Source of the DNA: DASZCR01 sp035942915
GTDB lineage: Bacteria; Acidobacteriota; Blastocatellia; Pyrinomonadales; Pyrinomonadaceae
Direction of reading: 5' to 3'
DNA: 43,472 nucleotides
Assembly (NCBI GenBank): GCA_035942915.1
Contig: DASZCR010000111.1
Coordinates: 1-43,472, forward strand
The notes beneath the pieces are model-generated. The model was not told where the DNA came from and did no database searches. It saw only the letters and a program-made list of their open reading frames with translations. The translations under genes were made by a program, and so were the position numbers. Below are positions 7,238 to 15,829 of the stretch, piece after piece (position 1 is the first letter of the stretch; each line of letters begins with the position of its first letter).

Positions 7238-9037
7238 CTATGGTTTGTCCGCGCCCTCGGTAACCGGATTGTATAAGGCCGAGAGATAGTAAAGAACCAT
7301 TTCAATTGCCTCGTTGAAGGGGACGCCGAATGAGTAGACGAGAGCAGAGATGATGCCAATCACAAAAGCAAGATTGAGCATTTTCTTCTGATAGGATGAA
7401 GGAACCTTTGATGGAACCTTTGGCGGAACTGTAATGGTGGGGGTAGTGGTGGTAGCGGTGGTCGGGGGAATGTAACCGGGCGAGGTACGATAATTCAGAT
7501 AAATATAACGGGCATATGCTGAGGGGTCTTCAGTGGTCGAACTGGGATTCACGGCTGTACTTATTATCGAGAGAGGCTTTGGTTTCTGTGTTTGTATGAA
7601 TCTGTTGATGTCTTCAGTATGCGTGCGCACGAGCTTGTGTGTGTCAATGGCGTTTCGTTGCTGGCGCGCGTCTACGGTTGCGATGGAAGTCTGACCGATT
7701 TGTGTGAGTAAATCGAGCGCGTAGTAGTCCGGAGCCATCTGTTTCAGCGTGATGGCTTTGGTGAGCTTGGCGTTCAAGCTACTAATCCACGTGGGGTCGG
7801 TAATGAGTTTGCGCGTAATCAGGTCTTGATATGTGACGGTGTAATTATCATCGTTGTAGGGGGTCTTGACCGTCACCTCAATCCCCTGCACGCCGTTCTT
7901 GAGCGATTCGGTCAAAGTATTCTCAAGGCGGCGGAATAGCGCCTGATTTTGGTCTTCGGCTTGCGGGGCGATATTGCCTTTCACATTGGCGGCGTCGTCG
8001 AGGAATTCCCAAGCGATGAGATGGCCGCCATTGTATGGTTTGATGGGGTCGCCTTTAATCTGGTCTTCGACTTTGCCGAGGTTGCCATAGGCTGAAATCC
8101 AGATAGGGTCTGTGCGCCCGCCCTTTTTCGGTGGAGGAGTGTCGAGCCACGCATCAGCTTTATCAGGCCGCTCAATCTTCTGGTAGCTGGATTTGATAAG
8201 TTCCTTCTGATAAGTCTTGGCGATGTTCAATGTGGTGCCGAGATGCTTGAGCACGTCACTGGGATTGATGGCTAAATCGGAGGCTACTTCATTTGCGATG
8301 GTAAAGATGGGGCTGTCTACGCTTGTGCTGTCGGGATGTCCGTGCCAGAACTGATTCTTCTCCTGAATCGTCCCGTTGGTTTGTGTGTTCTGTGTGGGTC
8401 GAGCTTCAAGAGAGACTCTGGCGGGGCGGGGGAGTCCTCTCGCAGCCTGCCGCCCGTATGCATCGGCTTCGGCTTCAAGGCTCTGCTCTTCGCTGATGGC
8501 AAGGTCTTTGTGTCTGACTGATTTCCGTGTGCGTCCCTGTCGCTGCTGGACGACGTGCGTCAGTTCGTGACCAATCAGTTCCTGCCCTTCCTGACTGTGA
8601 GCATTGTACCGGCCACGCGCGAAATGAATATCGTTGCCCTTTGTGTAGGCTATCGTGCCCGGCCGTAGCGCTGGCGTATTGGTATGTATCCGCACATTTG
8701 AGAAGTCATCAGCAAAGAACGCTTCCATCTTCTCCCGTAACTTAGAGGGCAGGGAACTGCTGTTCGTCGAGTGTTCAGCAGTGTCTTTTGTTGCAACCTC
8801 CTGCTCCTTAAACGGATTCTTCAGCAATTGTGAAACCCGATGATTACCGATAGTTCCCTGAAGCGTCAGGATTTCGTCTGAAGATAGCCGGGCAGCGTGC
8901 ATGGCCGCTGCATGTCGAAATGCCACAAGTGGGTGCGTCTGCTGCCTGAGCCTAAGTGAGACCGGCGCAACCGATACAGATGGTCGTTGCCTTGTCGCCG
9001 ACTTTTCCAGCTTGTGCACAGGATTTCGATTCTTCAA
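7238..9037 (-). CDS. DUF4157 (HExxH) protein with His-Me-finger nuclease-like domain; candidate eCIS cargo
   Basis: Translation most likely starts at TTG 9037, because GGAGG lies 5 bases upstream; the first in-frame ATG is 45 codons later. The 599-residue protein has a basic, disordered N terminus, then a DUF4157 domain (about 97-200) with the zinc-protease motif H157-E-L-T-H161 followed by VVQQRQGR. A middle domain (about 285-410) carries NGGH339LIAWEFLD and, 15 residues on, NIAPQAEDQNQ. That is the spacing and wording of DNA/RNA non-specific endonucleases (His as general base, Asn as metal ligand). A Thr/Pro-rich linker precedes one hydrophobic helix (about 555-572). DUF4157 is known to mark cargo of contractile injection systems, and one such system lies 7 kb away. 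Its lower GC hints at separate acquisition. Nuclease activity is inference. Confidence 0.78.
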   Translation of the reverse strand: MKNRNPVHKLEKSATRQRPSVSVAPVSLRLRQQTHPLVAFRHAAAMHAARLSSDEILTLQGTIGNHRVSQLLKNPFKEQEVATKDTAEHSTNSSSLPSKLREKMEAFFADDFSNVRIHTNTPALRPGTIAYTKGNDIHFARGRYNAHSQEGQELIGHELTHVVQQRQGRTRKSVRHKDLAISEEQSLEAEADAYGRQAARGLPRPARVSLEARPTQNTQTNGTIQEKNQFWHGHPDSTSVDSPIFTIANEVASDLAINPSDVLKHLGTTLNIAKTYQKELIKSSYQKIERPDKADAWLDTPPPKKGGRTDPIWISAYGNLGKVEDQIKGDPIKPYNGGHLIAWEFLDDAANVKGNIAPQAEDQNQALFRRLENTLTESLKNGVQGIEVTVKTPYNDDNYTVTYQDLITRKLITDPTWISSLNAKLTKAITLKQMAPDYYALDLLTQIGQTSIATVDARQQRNAIDTHKLVRTHTEDINRFIQTQKPKPLSIISTAVNPSSTTEDPSAYARYIYLNYRTSPGYIPPTTATTTTPTITVPPKVPSKVPSSYQKKMLNLAFVIGIISALVYSFGVPFNEAIEMVLYYLSALYNPVTEGADKP

Positions 9038-9062
9038 CCCGGCCTCCGTTCTTCAAGAGAAG

Positions 9063-9091
9063 AATATAGGTAGAAGCAAAAGGAGTTTGAA
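9063..9091 (-). promoter_or_regulatory. Candidate promoter for the orphan DUF4157 gene
   Basis: On the minus strand TTCAAA (9091-9086) and TATATT (9068-9063) are 17 bases apart and lie some 25 bases before the TTG start. This suggests transcription independent of the upstream PEP carboxylase gene. Confidence 0.45.
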
Positions 9092-9157
9092 GTATACAAC
9101 CACTGAGAAGCGGCCGTGCGCCAGCAGGAAAAGGATATCCCAATCGTAACGAACTCT

Positions 9158-12010
9158 CTAACCTGTGTTGCGCAGGCCAGCCGAGATGCCGTTGATGGTC
9201 GCGGCGAGCGCGTACTTCAACTGCTCGGTCTCCTCACCGCTACGTAGTCGCCGCAGCAGTTCAATCTGAATCAAACTCATCGGGTCTACGTAAGGATTGC
9301 GGAGACGAATTGAGCGTGCGAGCACGGGGTTGCGTTCCAGTAGTTCACGTTGACCTGTGAGGCGCAGGAGCATCTCGCGCGTCCGACCGAACTCTTCTGC
9401 AATCATTTGCCATACGTGCTCTCTCAACGCGCCGTCTTCAACCAGCGCACTGTAGCGGCGCGCAATCTGAAGGTCGGCCTTCGCCAGCCCGTTCTCGACG
9501 TTGCTAATAAGGTCATGAAAGAGCGGGAACGTGCCCGCCATCGTGCGGAGCAACGCTTCGCCGCCTTCGTGCGCCTGACAGTAGCGCGTGAGAGCGTATC
9601 CGACTCCGAACCATGCGGGCAGCACGTGTCGGCTCTGCATCCAGCCGAAGACCCAAGGGATGGCGCGCAGGCTGGCGAACTCCTGGCGCGGGTCGCGCTC
9701 GTCATCCCCTTCAGGCGCGCGCCTGCTGGGGCGCGAACCGCTCTTCACCAACTCGAACTCCCGCACCGGCGTCGCCTGTCGAAAGTAGCGAAGCGTCTCT
9801 GCGTTCTCGACCACCGACTCGCGGTAGAAGGTGAACGCCTCTCGCGAGATTTCCTCCATCGCCGCAACCCATTCCGGCGCGACGGGAAAGGCGTGAGGGC
9901 GTGCGAGGGCGTCGAGCGATGCGGCGACCATCAACTCGAAGCTGCGCTCGGCCAGCACCGCGTCGGAGTATTTGAAATTCAGGACTTCGCCCTGCTCCGT
10001 AATCCTGAGTTTCCCGTTGAAGGCGCCGGGCGGCTGCGCGGCGATAGCACGATGAGTCGGGCCACCGCCGCGCCCGACCGTCCCGCCGCGCCCGTGAAAG
10101 AGGCTGAGCCGCACTCCGCATTCGTGCGCCGCGCGATGCAACTCCTCATGCGCCTTGTAAATCTCCCACGTGCTCGTCAGCATCCCGCCGTCCTTGTTCG
10201 AATCGGAGTAGCCGAGCATGACCTCCTGCTCGCGTCCCCACGAATCTAGGAAGCGCGCGTACAAGGGCGAAGTCCAGAGACGGCGGCAGACTTCGGGCGC
10301 GTTTCGCAAGTCTTCGATTGACTCGAAGAGCGGCACGGGCATCACGCCGGGGTCGCCTTGCCCGTCAGCCGCCGCCTTCACGCCGCAGAGTTCAAAGAGC
10401 CAGAGGAGCGACAGCACGTCGTCACCGGTCGCCGTGCCGCTGATGACGTAGGCACGTACGGCCTGCGGCGCAAACGTGCGCTTCAATTCGGCGAGCGTGC
10501 GTAGACTGTCGAGGAGTGCTGCGGTATCAGTCGAAACAGTGGGAATCTCGTCGGGCGCGTTCTCGTCGGCTGAAGCTTGTGCGGCATCTCTGCGCCCGTC
10601 GAACAGCGAGCCGCCCGCTAACTCTCGGACGGCGCGTGCGTGGACGCGGGCGTGCTGCCGGATGTCGAGCGTGTGCAGGTGAAACCCGAACGTCTCAGCC
10701 TGACGCCGCAGAGGGTCGAGCAGCCCCTCTGCCAACTCGCCGCCGCCGTTTTCAGAGAGGCTGTCGCGGACGAGCGTCAGGTCTGCGACGAAAGACTCTG
10801 CATCGGTGTAACCGTCAACACCGGCCGGAGCTTCGCGTGTCGCGCGCAGACGGTGCAACACGTAGGCGAGAAAGCGCCGGTAGATTTCGGCGGGCGCGTG
10901 ACGGCCGACTTCGTCATGCGCTCCCGTCAAAGTCTCTTCGTAAGTTTTATATTTCGCCTGTAAGCCCGCTGAGACTTCGACCTGATGGACAGAGAGGCTG
11001 AGTTGTTCCTGCAACCCATCGACGGCCTTGAGGTAGAAATCGAGGATGGTGGAGCGCGCGAGCCGGAGCGCGTCACGCGTCGTCGCGGCCGTGACGTATG
11101 GATTGCCGTCGCGGTCGCCGCCAATCCATGAAGCGAAGGCGATGACGTTGGGCAGGTCGCGCGGCTCAAGGCTGACGCCGTAAACTTGCTCGAAGGCGGC
11201 GGCCATCTCCACATAGAGGTCGGGCAGCGTGCTAATCAGCACCGAAGGGTAATAGTCCAACCCCATCAGGATTTCGTCGGCAACCGTCGGCTGGCGGCGG
11301 CGGGTTTCGTCCGTCTGCCAGAGCGCGTTGATTTCGCGCGCGATGGCGGCCTGAGCGTCGGCGGCTTCCGCGTCTGCGAGCGGCAGGCGGCTCAAGCGTT
11401 CGAGTTGGTCGGCGATGCGGCGGCGTTTGAAGAGCACCGTTCGGCGCGCAACCTCCGTCGGGTGCGCCGTAAAGACGGGTGTGACCCCGACACGCCCTAA
11501 CACTTCGAGCGCCTCTTGCCAGCCCGTGCCTGCATCGTGCAGGCGCTCTAGCGTGCCGCGAAATGTGCCGGGCAGCGGCGGCAGGTCTGCGGCGAGTGTG
11601 CGCGCGCGTCGGCGCTGTTTGCGATGGTTGGTCTCTGCGAGATTGGTGAGTTCGAAGTAGATGGCGAAGGCTTTAGTGAGCCGGTAGGCTTCGGCGACGT
11701 TCAGATGTTTGACGAGCTCTTCGGCGCGAGCCATCAGGTCGCCATCTTCGGGCGACGCGGTCTGCCCGCTGATGGCCGCAAGTTCGGCGTGCGCCCCTCG
11801 ATGCTCGCCCGTCAGACCGCGCAGCAATTCGACGCTGTTGAAGAGCTCATCACCTTCCTGCTTCTTGAGCGTCCGGCCGAGCAGTTGACCGAGCGAGCGC
11901 ACGTCGCGCCGCAGCGGGAGTTCCTTCAACGCCGGGTCGCTGCTCGTCAACTCGGCCAGCCGCGCCGCCTGATTCTCCGCTTGCCATAATGATTTCGCCA
12001 CTTTTCGCAA
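9158..12010 (-). CDS. ppc: Phosphoenolpyruvate carboxylase
   Basis: This enzyme adds bicarbonate to phosphoenolpyruvate, giving oxaloacetate to refill the TCA cycle. The 950-residue length is normal. Key signatures are VFTAHPTE (catalytic His183), GYSDSNKDGGMLTSTW (the conserved Lys/phosphate-binding loop) and FHGRGGTVGRGGGPTH (the mobile catalytic loop). The C terminus is the conserved ATINGISAGLRNTG. The first codon is TTG at 12010, with only a weak AAGG upstream, so the exact start is less certain. The gene is complete. It diverges from the aromatic amino acid operon, for which PEP is also a substrate. Confidence 0.97.
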   Translation of the reverse strand: MRKVAKSLWQAENQAARLAELTSSDPALKELPLRRDVRSLGQLLGRTLKKQEGDELFNSVELLRGLTGEHRGAHAELAAISGQTASPEDGDLMARAEELVKHLNVAEAYRLTKAFAIYFELTNLAETNHRKQRRRARTLAADLPPLPGTFRGTLERLHDAGTGWQEALEVLGRVGVTPVFTAHPTEVARRTVLFKRRRIADQLERLSRLPLADAEAADAQAAIAREINALWQTDETRRRQPTVADEILMGLDYYPSVLISTLPDLYVEMAAAFEQVYGVSLEPRDLPNVIAFASWIGGDRDGNPYVTAATTRDALRLARSTILDFYLKAVDGLQEQLSLSVHQVEVSAGLQAKYKTYEETLTGAHDEVGRHAPAEIYRRFLAYVLHRLRATREAPAGVDGYTDAESFVADLTLVRDSLSENGGGELAEGLLDPLRRQAETFGFHLHTLDIRQHARVHARAVRELAGGSLFDGRRDAAQASADENAPDEIPTVSTDTAALLDSLRTLAELKRTFAPQAVRAYVISGTATGDDVLSLLWLFELCGVKAAADGQGDPGVMPVPLFESIEDLRNAPEVCRRLWTSPLYARFLDSWGREQEVMLGYSDSNKDGGMLTSTWEIYKAHEELHRAAHECGVRLSLFHGRGGTVGRGGGPTHRAIAAQPPGAFNGKLRITEQGEVLNFKYSDAVLAERSFELMVAASLDALARPHAFPVAPEWVAAMEEISREAFTFYRESVVENAETLRYFRQATPVREFELVKSGSRPSRRAPEGDDERDPRQEFASLRAIPWVFGWMQSRHVLPAWFGVGYALTRYCQAHEGGEALLRTMAGTFPLFHDLISNVENGLAKADLQIARRYSALVEDGALREHVWQMIAEEFGRTREMLLRLTGQRELLERNPVLARSIRLRNPYVDPMSLIQIELLRRLRSGEETEQLKYALAATINGISAGLRNTG

Positions 12011-12146
12011 CCCGCCTTGCCGCCGGTTAAATTTCGTCTCCCGTCATCTCTTCCACGTCGCATTAAGGGTGTCGGCAGCGACAGTACCATCTGACCGGGA
12101 GCAGGATGATATCCGGCGCGAAGTGACGTTGACCGAAGGCAGGACT

Positions 12147-12174
12147 AGTATAATCAGAACACCAATTGCTGCAA
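12147..12174 (-). promoter_or_regulatory. ppc: Weak candidate promoter for ppc
   Basis: On the minus strand TTGCAG (12174-12169) and TATACT (12152-12147) are separated by 16 bases, about 135 bases before the ppc start. The -10 is good and the -35 poor. Confidence 0.3.
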
Positions 12175-12237
12175 GACAACCTCAGACGGTTCATCATCGA
12201 GTAGTCTTTCGTCCGGCGCGGCGAGAAACAAAAGTTG

Positions 12238-12267
12238 TTGACAAGAGTTTCGGGTCGCGCCTATATT
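12238..12267 (+). promoter_or_regulatory. Near-consensus sigma-70 promoter of the aromatic amino acid operon
   Basis: A perfect TTGACA at 12238-12243 is followed after 18 bases by TATATT at 12262-12267. The expected transcript would start near 12274, about 37 bases before the leader peptide start codon. Confidence 0.7.
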
Positions 12268-12310
12268 TTCCGTGCTTCGCTGAGAAGCCGTCTGAACTGA
12301 ATCACAAGCT

Positions 12311-12412
12311 ATGAGCAGCGCACGATTTTATTACTTCGCTTTTACGTTCCGCTTCTCCTACGGGGAGGGGCGGCCTGAGCGAATGTGCGCGCTTGAAGTC
12401 GGTCAGACTTAA
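12311..12412 (+). CDS. Phe/Tyr-rich leader peptide of a transcription attenuator
   Basis: A 33-codon frame begins MSSARFYYFAFTFRFSYGEG and ends at TAA 12410. Residues 6-17 hold five Phe and three Tyr among twelve, far above chance. It sits between a strong promoter and a terminator hairpin and precedes chorismate mutase and prephenate dehydratase genes. This is the arrangement of the pheL leader in enteric bacteria, where scarcity of charged tRNA-Phe stalls the ribosome and prevents termination. No strong Shine-Dalgarno site is visible upstream, so the efficiency of translation is uncertain. Confidence 0.75.
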   Translation: MSSARFYYFAFTFRFSYGEGRPERMCALEVGQT

Positions 12413-12486
12413 AAGCCAGACGCCAAAACGTTTTCGCTTGAGCCAGCCGCGACCCCGCCTGAAGGCAGTCGCGGCTGGCTCTTTTT
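12351..12486 (+). terminator. Attenuator: alternative hairpins and intrinsic terminator
   Basis: The terminator stem is 14 perfect base pairs (12440-12453 with 12468-12481), with a T5 run at 12482-12486. GCTTCTCC at 12351-12358, in the aromatic codons, can pair with GGAGGGGC at 12364-12371 (two G-U pairs). GGGGCGGC at 12367-12374 can instead pair with GCCG (12446-12449) and CCCC (12453-12456) of the terminator's left arm, with a 3-base bulge. So three mutually exclusive structures exist, as in classical 1:2, 2:3, 3:4 attenuation. The 2:3 pairing is the weakest part of the model. Confidence 0.7.
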
Positions 12487-12526
12487 GTTTGCTTTTAAAC
12501 CCGTCTCGGAGCGCGAGGAGTCAGAA

Positions 12527-12823
12527 ATGAGGATTGAAGAATTACGCGAGGAAATCGACACCATCGACGCCGAACTGCTACGCCTCATGAATCGGCGCGC
12601 GCTGGTCGCCGTACAGGTCGGCGCACTCAAGAGCAGCGCGGGTCTGCCGATACACGACCCGCAGCGAGAGCGCACCGTTCTGTCTCGCGCGTGTCGCGCC
12701 AATGACGGGCCGCTCGACGACGACGCGGTGTCGAAAATCTTCCGTCTCATCATACGCGAATCGCGTCGGCTGGAAGCGGCCGACGGCCTCAGAGCGTTGG
12801 AGCAGAGGAGCGAGGTGTTGTGA
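12527..12823 (+). CDS. Chorismate mutase, AroQ class
   Basis: GAGGAG precedes the ATG at 12527 with good spacing. The 98-residue all-helical protein begins MRIEELREEIDTIDAELLRLMNRR, the typical first long helix of AroQ mutases; Arg and Lys residues (RR at 23-24, K35, R47) are in the usual active-site places. It converts chorismate to prephenate, the branch to Phe and Tyr. The gene overlaps the next start (TGATG), so the two proteins are coupled; together they equal the P-protein that is a single fusion in enterics. Confidence 0.92.
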   Translation: MRIEELREEIDTIDAELLRLMNRRALVAVQVGALKSSAGLPIHDPQRERTVLSRACRANDGPLDDDAVSKIFRLIIRESRRLEAADGLRALEQRSEVL

Positions 12824-13674
12824 TGGCAGCCGCAGCCGAACCGGCGCGACGGGTCGCTTTTCAGGGAGAGCGCGGAGCCTATAGCGAAGAGGCTGGCATC
12901 GCGTTGCTCGGCGCGTCCCTCCGTGCCGTGCCCTGTCGGACTTTTGAGAGCCTCTACAGCGCAGTCGGGGAAGGGCGCGCAGACTACGCGCTGGCGCCGT
13001 TGGAGAACAGTCTTGTGGGCGACGTGACACGCTCGCTCGACCTCCTACAAGAGAGCGCGCTCTTCATCATCGGCGAAGTCATCATCCACATCTCGCACAA
13101 CCTCATCGGCCACGATAGCGCACGGCTCGATACGGTGCGCGTCGTCGAATCCCATCCCGTCGCGCTGGCGCAGTGTGAGCGGTTCTTCGAGGAGCATCCA
13201 CACATCCGGCGGGTCGTCGCAGACGATACAGCCGCGAGCGTGCGACGCATTGTCGAGAGCGGAGACAAGACCAGAGCGGCCATCGCCGGCCGAAGCGCGG
13301 CGCGCGTCTATGGGGGAAAGATACTGGCCGAACATCTGGAAGACGATGCCGCGAACTACACGCGCTTCGTGCTGCTCGCGCCGTCGGCGGAAGTGACCGA
13401 CCGAGCCGACAAGCTTTCGGTCTCGACGTTGCTTCCGCACTGCGCGGGCGCGCTTCAACGCGCTCTCGCGCCGTTCGCCCGGCGCGGTATCGAACTCTTA
13501 CGCATCGCCAGCCGACCCCTTAAAGGCCAGCCCTGGCGCTACCGCTTTTTTCTGGATTTCAAAGGCTCAACCACTGACCCTGCCGTGTCGCTGGCGCTCT
13601 CGGAAATCAGAGAATGCGCCGAAGAGGTGCGCATCCTCGGTTGCTACCCTGCCGCGCCGATACCAATACATTAA
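12823..13674 (+). CDS. pheA: Prephenate dehydratase with ACT domain
   Basis: ATG 12823 overlaps the chorismate mutase stop codon; GTG 12820 is an alternative. The 283-residue product has the dehydratase domain (residues about 10-190: VAFQGERGAYSEEAG, PLENSLVGDV, and the catalytic NYTRF motif). A C-terminal ACT domain follows (about 200-280), with SRPLKGQPWRYRFFLDF in the place of the ESRP phenylalanine-binding loop. It makes phenylpyruvate from prephenate and is expected to be inhibited by Phe. Operon position and leader fit control by Phe supply. Confidence 0.95.
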   Translation: MAAAAEPARRVAFQGERGAYSEEAGIALLGASLRAVPCRTFESLYSAVGEGRADYALAPLENSLVGDVTRSLDLLQESALFIIGEVIIHISHNLIGHDSARLDTVRVVESHPVALAQCERFFEEHPHIRRVVADDTAASVRRIVESGDKTRAAIAGRSAARVYGGKILAEHLEDDAANYTRFVLLAPSAEVTDRADKLSVSTLLPHCAGALQRALAPFARRGIELLRIASRPLKGQPWRYRFFLDFKGSTTDPAVSLALSEIRECAEEVRILGCYPAAPIPIH

Positions 13675-13700
13675 CGGAACTTGATAAGGAGTCTCACGCC

Positions 13701-14789
13701 ATGATTGTCAACATGACAAAGCACGCGACGAACGAAGAGATTGAGCACGTCGTCGCCCGCCTCAAATCTCTTAACTGCCAATCGCACGTCAGCCGCCGCG
13801 CCGGACGTATCGTGATTGGTGTGCCCGGCGGAGGCGGCGCAGCGCGTGAAATAGACGCGCTGAAAGACGCGCCGGGCGTCGAAGCAGTTCAATCGCCCGA
13901 CCAGCCTTTCACGCTGGCGAGTCGGCGCGTCGGCTACGAGCGCAGCGTCGTCGAGGTGGGAGGTGTGCGCGTCGGCGGCGGCGATGTCGTGGTTATCGCG
14001 GGGCCGTGCTCGGTCGAGTCGCGCGAGCAACTGTTGGAGACGGCGCGCTCGGTGAAGGCGTCCGGCGCGACGATGCTCAGGGGCGGCGCGTACAAGCCGC
14101 GCACGTCGCCCTATGAATTTCAGGGGCTTGGCGTCGAGGCTTTGAAACTGCTCGCGGAGGCGCGCGCCGAGACCGGCCTGCCCGTCGTCACGGAAGTGAT
14201 AAGCACGGAGGAGGTGGAGACGGTCGCCGAATATGCCGACATGCTTCAGGTGGGCGCGCGTAACATGCAGAACTTCGCGCTGCTGCGCCGCCTCGCCTCG
14301 ACGCCGCGCCCCGTGCTGCTGAAACGCGGCCCTTCGGCCACCGTCAAAGAGTGGCTGCTGGCGGCCGAATACCTGCTCGCGGGCGGGAATTCGGAAGTCA
14401 TTCTCTGCGAGCGCGGCATCAAGACGTTCGAGACGGGAATGCGCAACACGCTCGACTTGGCCGCCGTCGCGCTCGCGCGTGAACTGACACACTTGCCCGT
14501 CATCGTTGACCCATCGCACGCGACAGGTCAGCGTCGGCTTGTTCCTGCGGCTTCGAGGGCGGCGGTCGCCGTCGGCGCGGACGGGCTGATAATCGAAGTC
14601 CATCCATGCCCGGAGCGCGCACTCTCGGATGGGCCTCAGTCGCTCGACTTGCAAGGGTTCGCGCGTTTGATGTCGGAGTTGACGGCTCCGCTGCCGCGCC
14701 TCGCCGTAGCGGTGTCGAAGGGGGAGCACGGCGGACGTTGCGAACCGACGGGAAACGCTATTCAGGAAGAGGTCGGAGAACTGGTCTGA
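13701..14789 (+). CDS. aroF: 3-deoxy-7-phosphoheptulonate (DAHP) synthase, type I-beta
   Basis: AAGGAG precedes ATG 13701. The 362-residue protein has an N-terminal ferredoxin-like domain of about 75 residues (the regulatory FL domain of I-beta enzymes) followed by the barrel. Barrel signatures include AGPCSVES, LRGGAYKPRTSPYEFQG, QVGARNMQNF, LLKRGPSATVKEWLLAAEY, CERGIKTFE and DPSHATGQR, which cover PEP, erythrose-4-phosphate and metal ligands. It catalyses the first step of the shikimate pathway. It is the third gene of the attenuator-controlled operon, so the first and last steps towards Phe share control. Confidence 0.95.
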   Translation: MIVNMTKHATNEEIEHVVARLKSLNCQSHVSRRAGRIVIGVPGGGGAAREIDALKDAPGVEAVQSPDQPFTLASRRVGYERSVVEVGGVRVGGGDVVVIAGPCSVESREQLLETARSVKASGATMLRGGAYKPRTSPYEFQGLGVEALKLLAEARAETGLPVVTEVISTEEVETVAEYADMLQVGARNMQNFALLRRLASTPRPVLLKRGPSATVKEWLLAAEYLLAGGNSEVILCERGIKTFETGMRNTLDLAAVALARELTHLPVIVDPSHATGQRRLVPAASRAAVAVGADGLIIEVHPCPERALSDGPQSLDLQGFARLMSELTAPLPRLAVAVSKGEHGGRCEPTGNAIQEEVGELV

Positions 14790-14801
14790 AGAGCACGTCA
14801 A

Positions 14802-14831
14802 AAGGCCGTCGCTGATGACTGCGACGGCCTT
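14802..14831. terminator. Bidirectional terminator between convergent genes
   Basis: A perfect 11-bp stem (AAGGCCGTCGC at 14802-14812, complement at 14821-14831) with an 8-base loop lies 12 bases after the DAHP synthase stop. On the minus strand the stem is followed by TTTTG, so it serves the facing gene as well. Confidence 0.75.
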
Positions 14832-14899
14832 CCGGGATACCTCGTTTTGATTCCTGAATGGTCGGAGGGGCGTCTCCGTCGATAACCGCCGCCGCGTGC

Positions 14900-15829
14900 T
14901 TACGGCATCATCGGCTGAAGGCGGTAGTTGAAAGGCACGAAGAAGGGATGGCCGAGCACGACCGCGCCGCCCTGCACCTGATTCTGCGCCTGACAATCCT
15001 CGACACAGAACGTCGCGGGGGGCGCGACCTCAGTCGCATCCTCGCCCATCACCTGTCCCATGCGTCCGCCGTCGAGCACGTCCCATTCCGTCACCGCGCC
15101 GCAGTGGCGGACAGTGGCGAAAGTGCCGTCACGCTTCGGAATGCTGTTCGAGCAGGTCGAGTGCGAGATGCGTGTCGCTGCCTGCGGGCTGTCGCGCCCG
15201 ACGAGCAGGCCGCTCGTGTCGCTGCCGAAGTTGATTCGGGGCGTGATAGTGATGTTCTGCGTCTGGCCTGCGGCGTTGCTGAAAGTGACAACGTCGCCCT
15301 CGCGTTCGCGGAAGTTGGGGTTGTCATAGTAGAAGACTTCGGGTGAGAGCACGTGGCGGACTCTCGTGCCGGGCGCGTCGTCGCGCTCAATCTCCATCTG
15401 GAAGACACCGCCCTGCGAACAATCCTTCGCCTGAATCTTGACGGTGACTACCCCGTTGGTGCGAATGAAGACGAGGTCGCCCCGGTCGTTGCGCAACCGC
15501 TCGGTTTTCGTCAGCGCCGCGCCGTGCAGCGGGGTCTTCTCTGTGAAGATGACGGTCGGACGCTCGACGAGTCGGCCGGGATTATTAGCGCCGGTCAGAG
15601 TCCAATTGCGGACGCCCATCGTGCGCAGGTCAATGTCGAACTGGACGTGACGGCCTCGTACCAGCATGACGCCGTTCTGTTGTGTGAGAACCCAACCGCC
15701 GCCCTCACAAAAACGCGAACTGGCAGCTTGAGTCTCTCCCGCCGTGAAGATGATTCCCAGAAACGCCAGCATCATGACGACGCGGGCGACTCTGGCGGAT
15801 GATAATGTCAGTTTATGAAGTCGCATCAT
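14900..15829 (-). CDS. Secreted protein of unknown function
   Basis: GGGAG lies 7 bases before the first of two ATGs (15829, 15826). The 309-residue protein starts with a basic stretch and hydrophobic core (VVMMLAFLGIIFTAG) ending near TQAAS, a signal peptide for the Sec route. The mature part is rich in beta-strand patterns and has scattered Cys residues (FCEGGG, KDCSQGG, STCSN, RHCGA, FCVEDC) suited to disulfides outside the cell. I do not recognise a family. It is a monocistronic gene that converges on the aromatic operon. Confidence 0.7.
   Translation of the reverse strand: MMRLHKLTLSSARVARVVMMLAFLGIIFTAGETQAASSRFCEGGGWVLTQQNGVMLVRGRHVQFDIDLRTMGVRNWTLTGANNPGRLVERPTVIFTEKTPLHGAALTKTERLRNDRGDLVFIRTNGVVTVKIQAKDCSQGGVFQMEIERDDAPGTRVRHVLSPEVFYYDNPNFREREGDVVTFSNAAGQTQNITITPRINFGSDTSGLLVGRDSPQAATRISHSTCSNSIPKRDGTFATVRHCGAVTEWDVLDGGRMGQVMGEDATEVAPPATFCVEDCQAQNQVQGGAVVLGHPFFVPFNYRLQPMMP

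Larger units (their letters stand above)
12011..12310. other. Divergent promoter region between ppc and the aromatic operon
   Basis: This holds the plus-strand promoter at 12238-12267 and a weaker minus-strand one near 12147-12174. The sequence AGTATAAT at 12147-12154 provides -10-like hexamers on both strands. No protein-coding gene is seen. Confidence 0.6.

Noticed and set aside
9350..10249. Plus-strand open frame inside ppc (299 codons)
   Set aside because: Antisense shadow of PEP carboxylase.
12129..12154. TTGACC and TATAAT on the plus strand as the main promoter of the aromatic operon
   Set aside because: The spacer is only 14 bases. TTGACA-18-TATATT at 12238-12267 is better and closer to the leader.
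13671..14996. Minus-strand open frame opposite DAHP synthase (441 codons)
   Set aside because: Antisense to a well-conserved enzyme and crosses its terminator; low-complexity translation.
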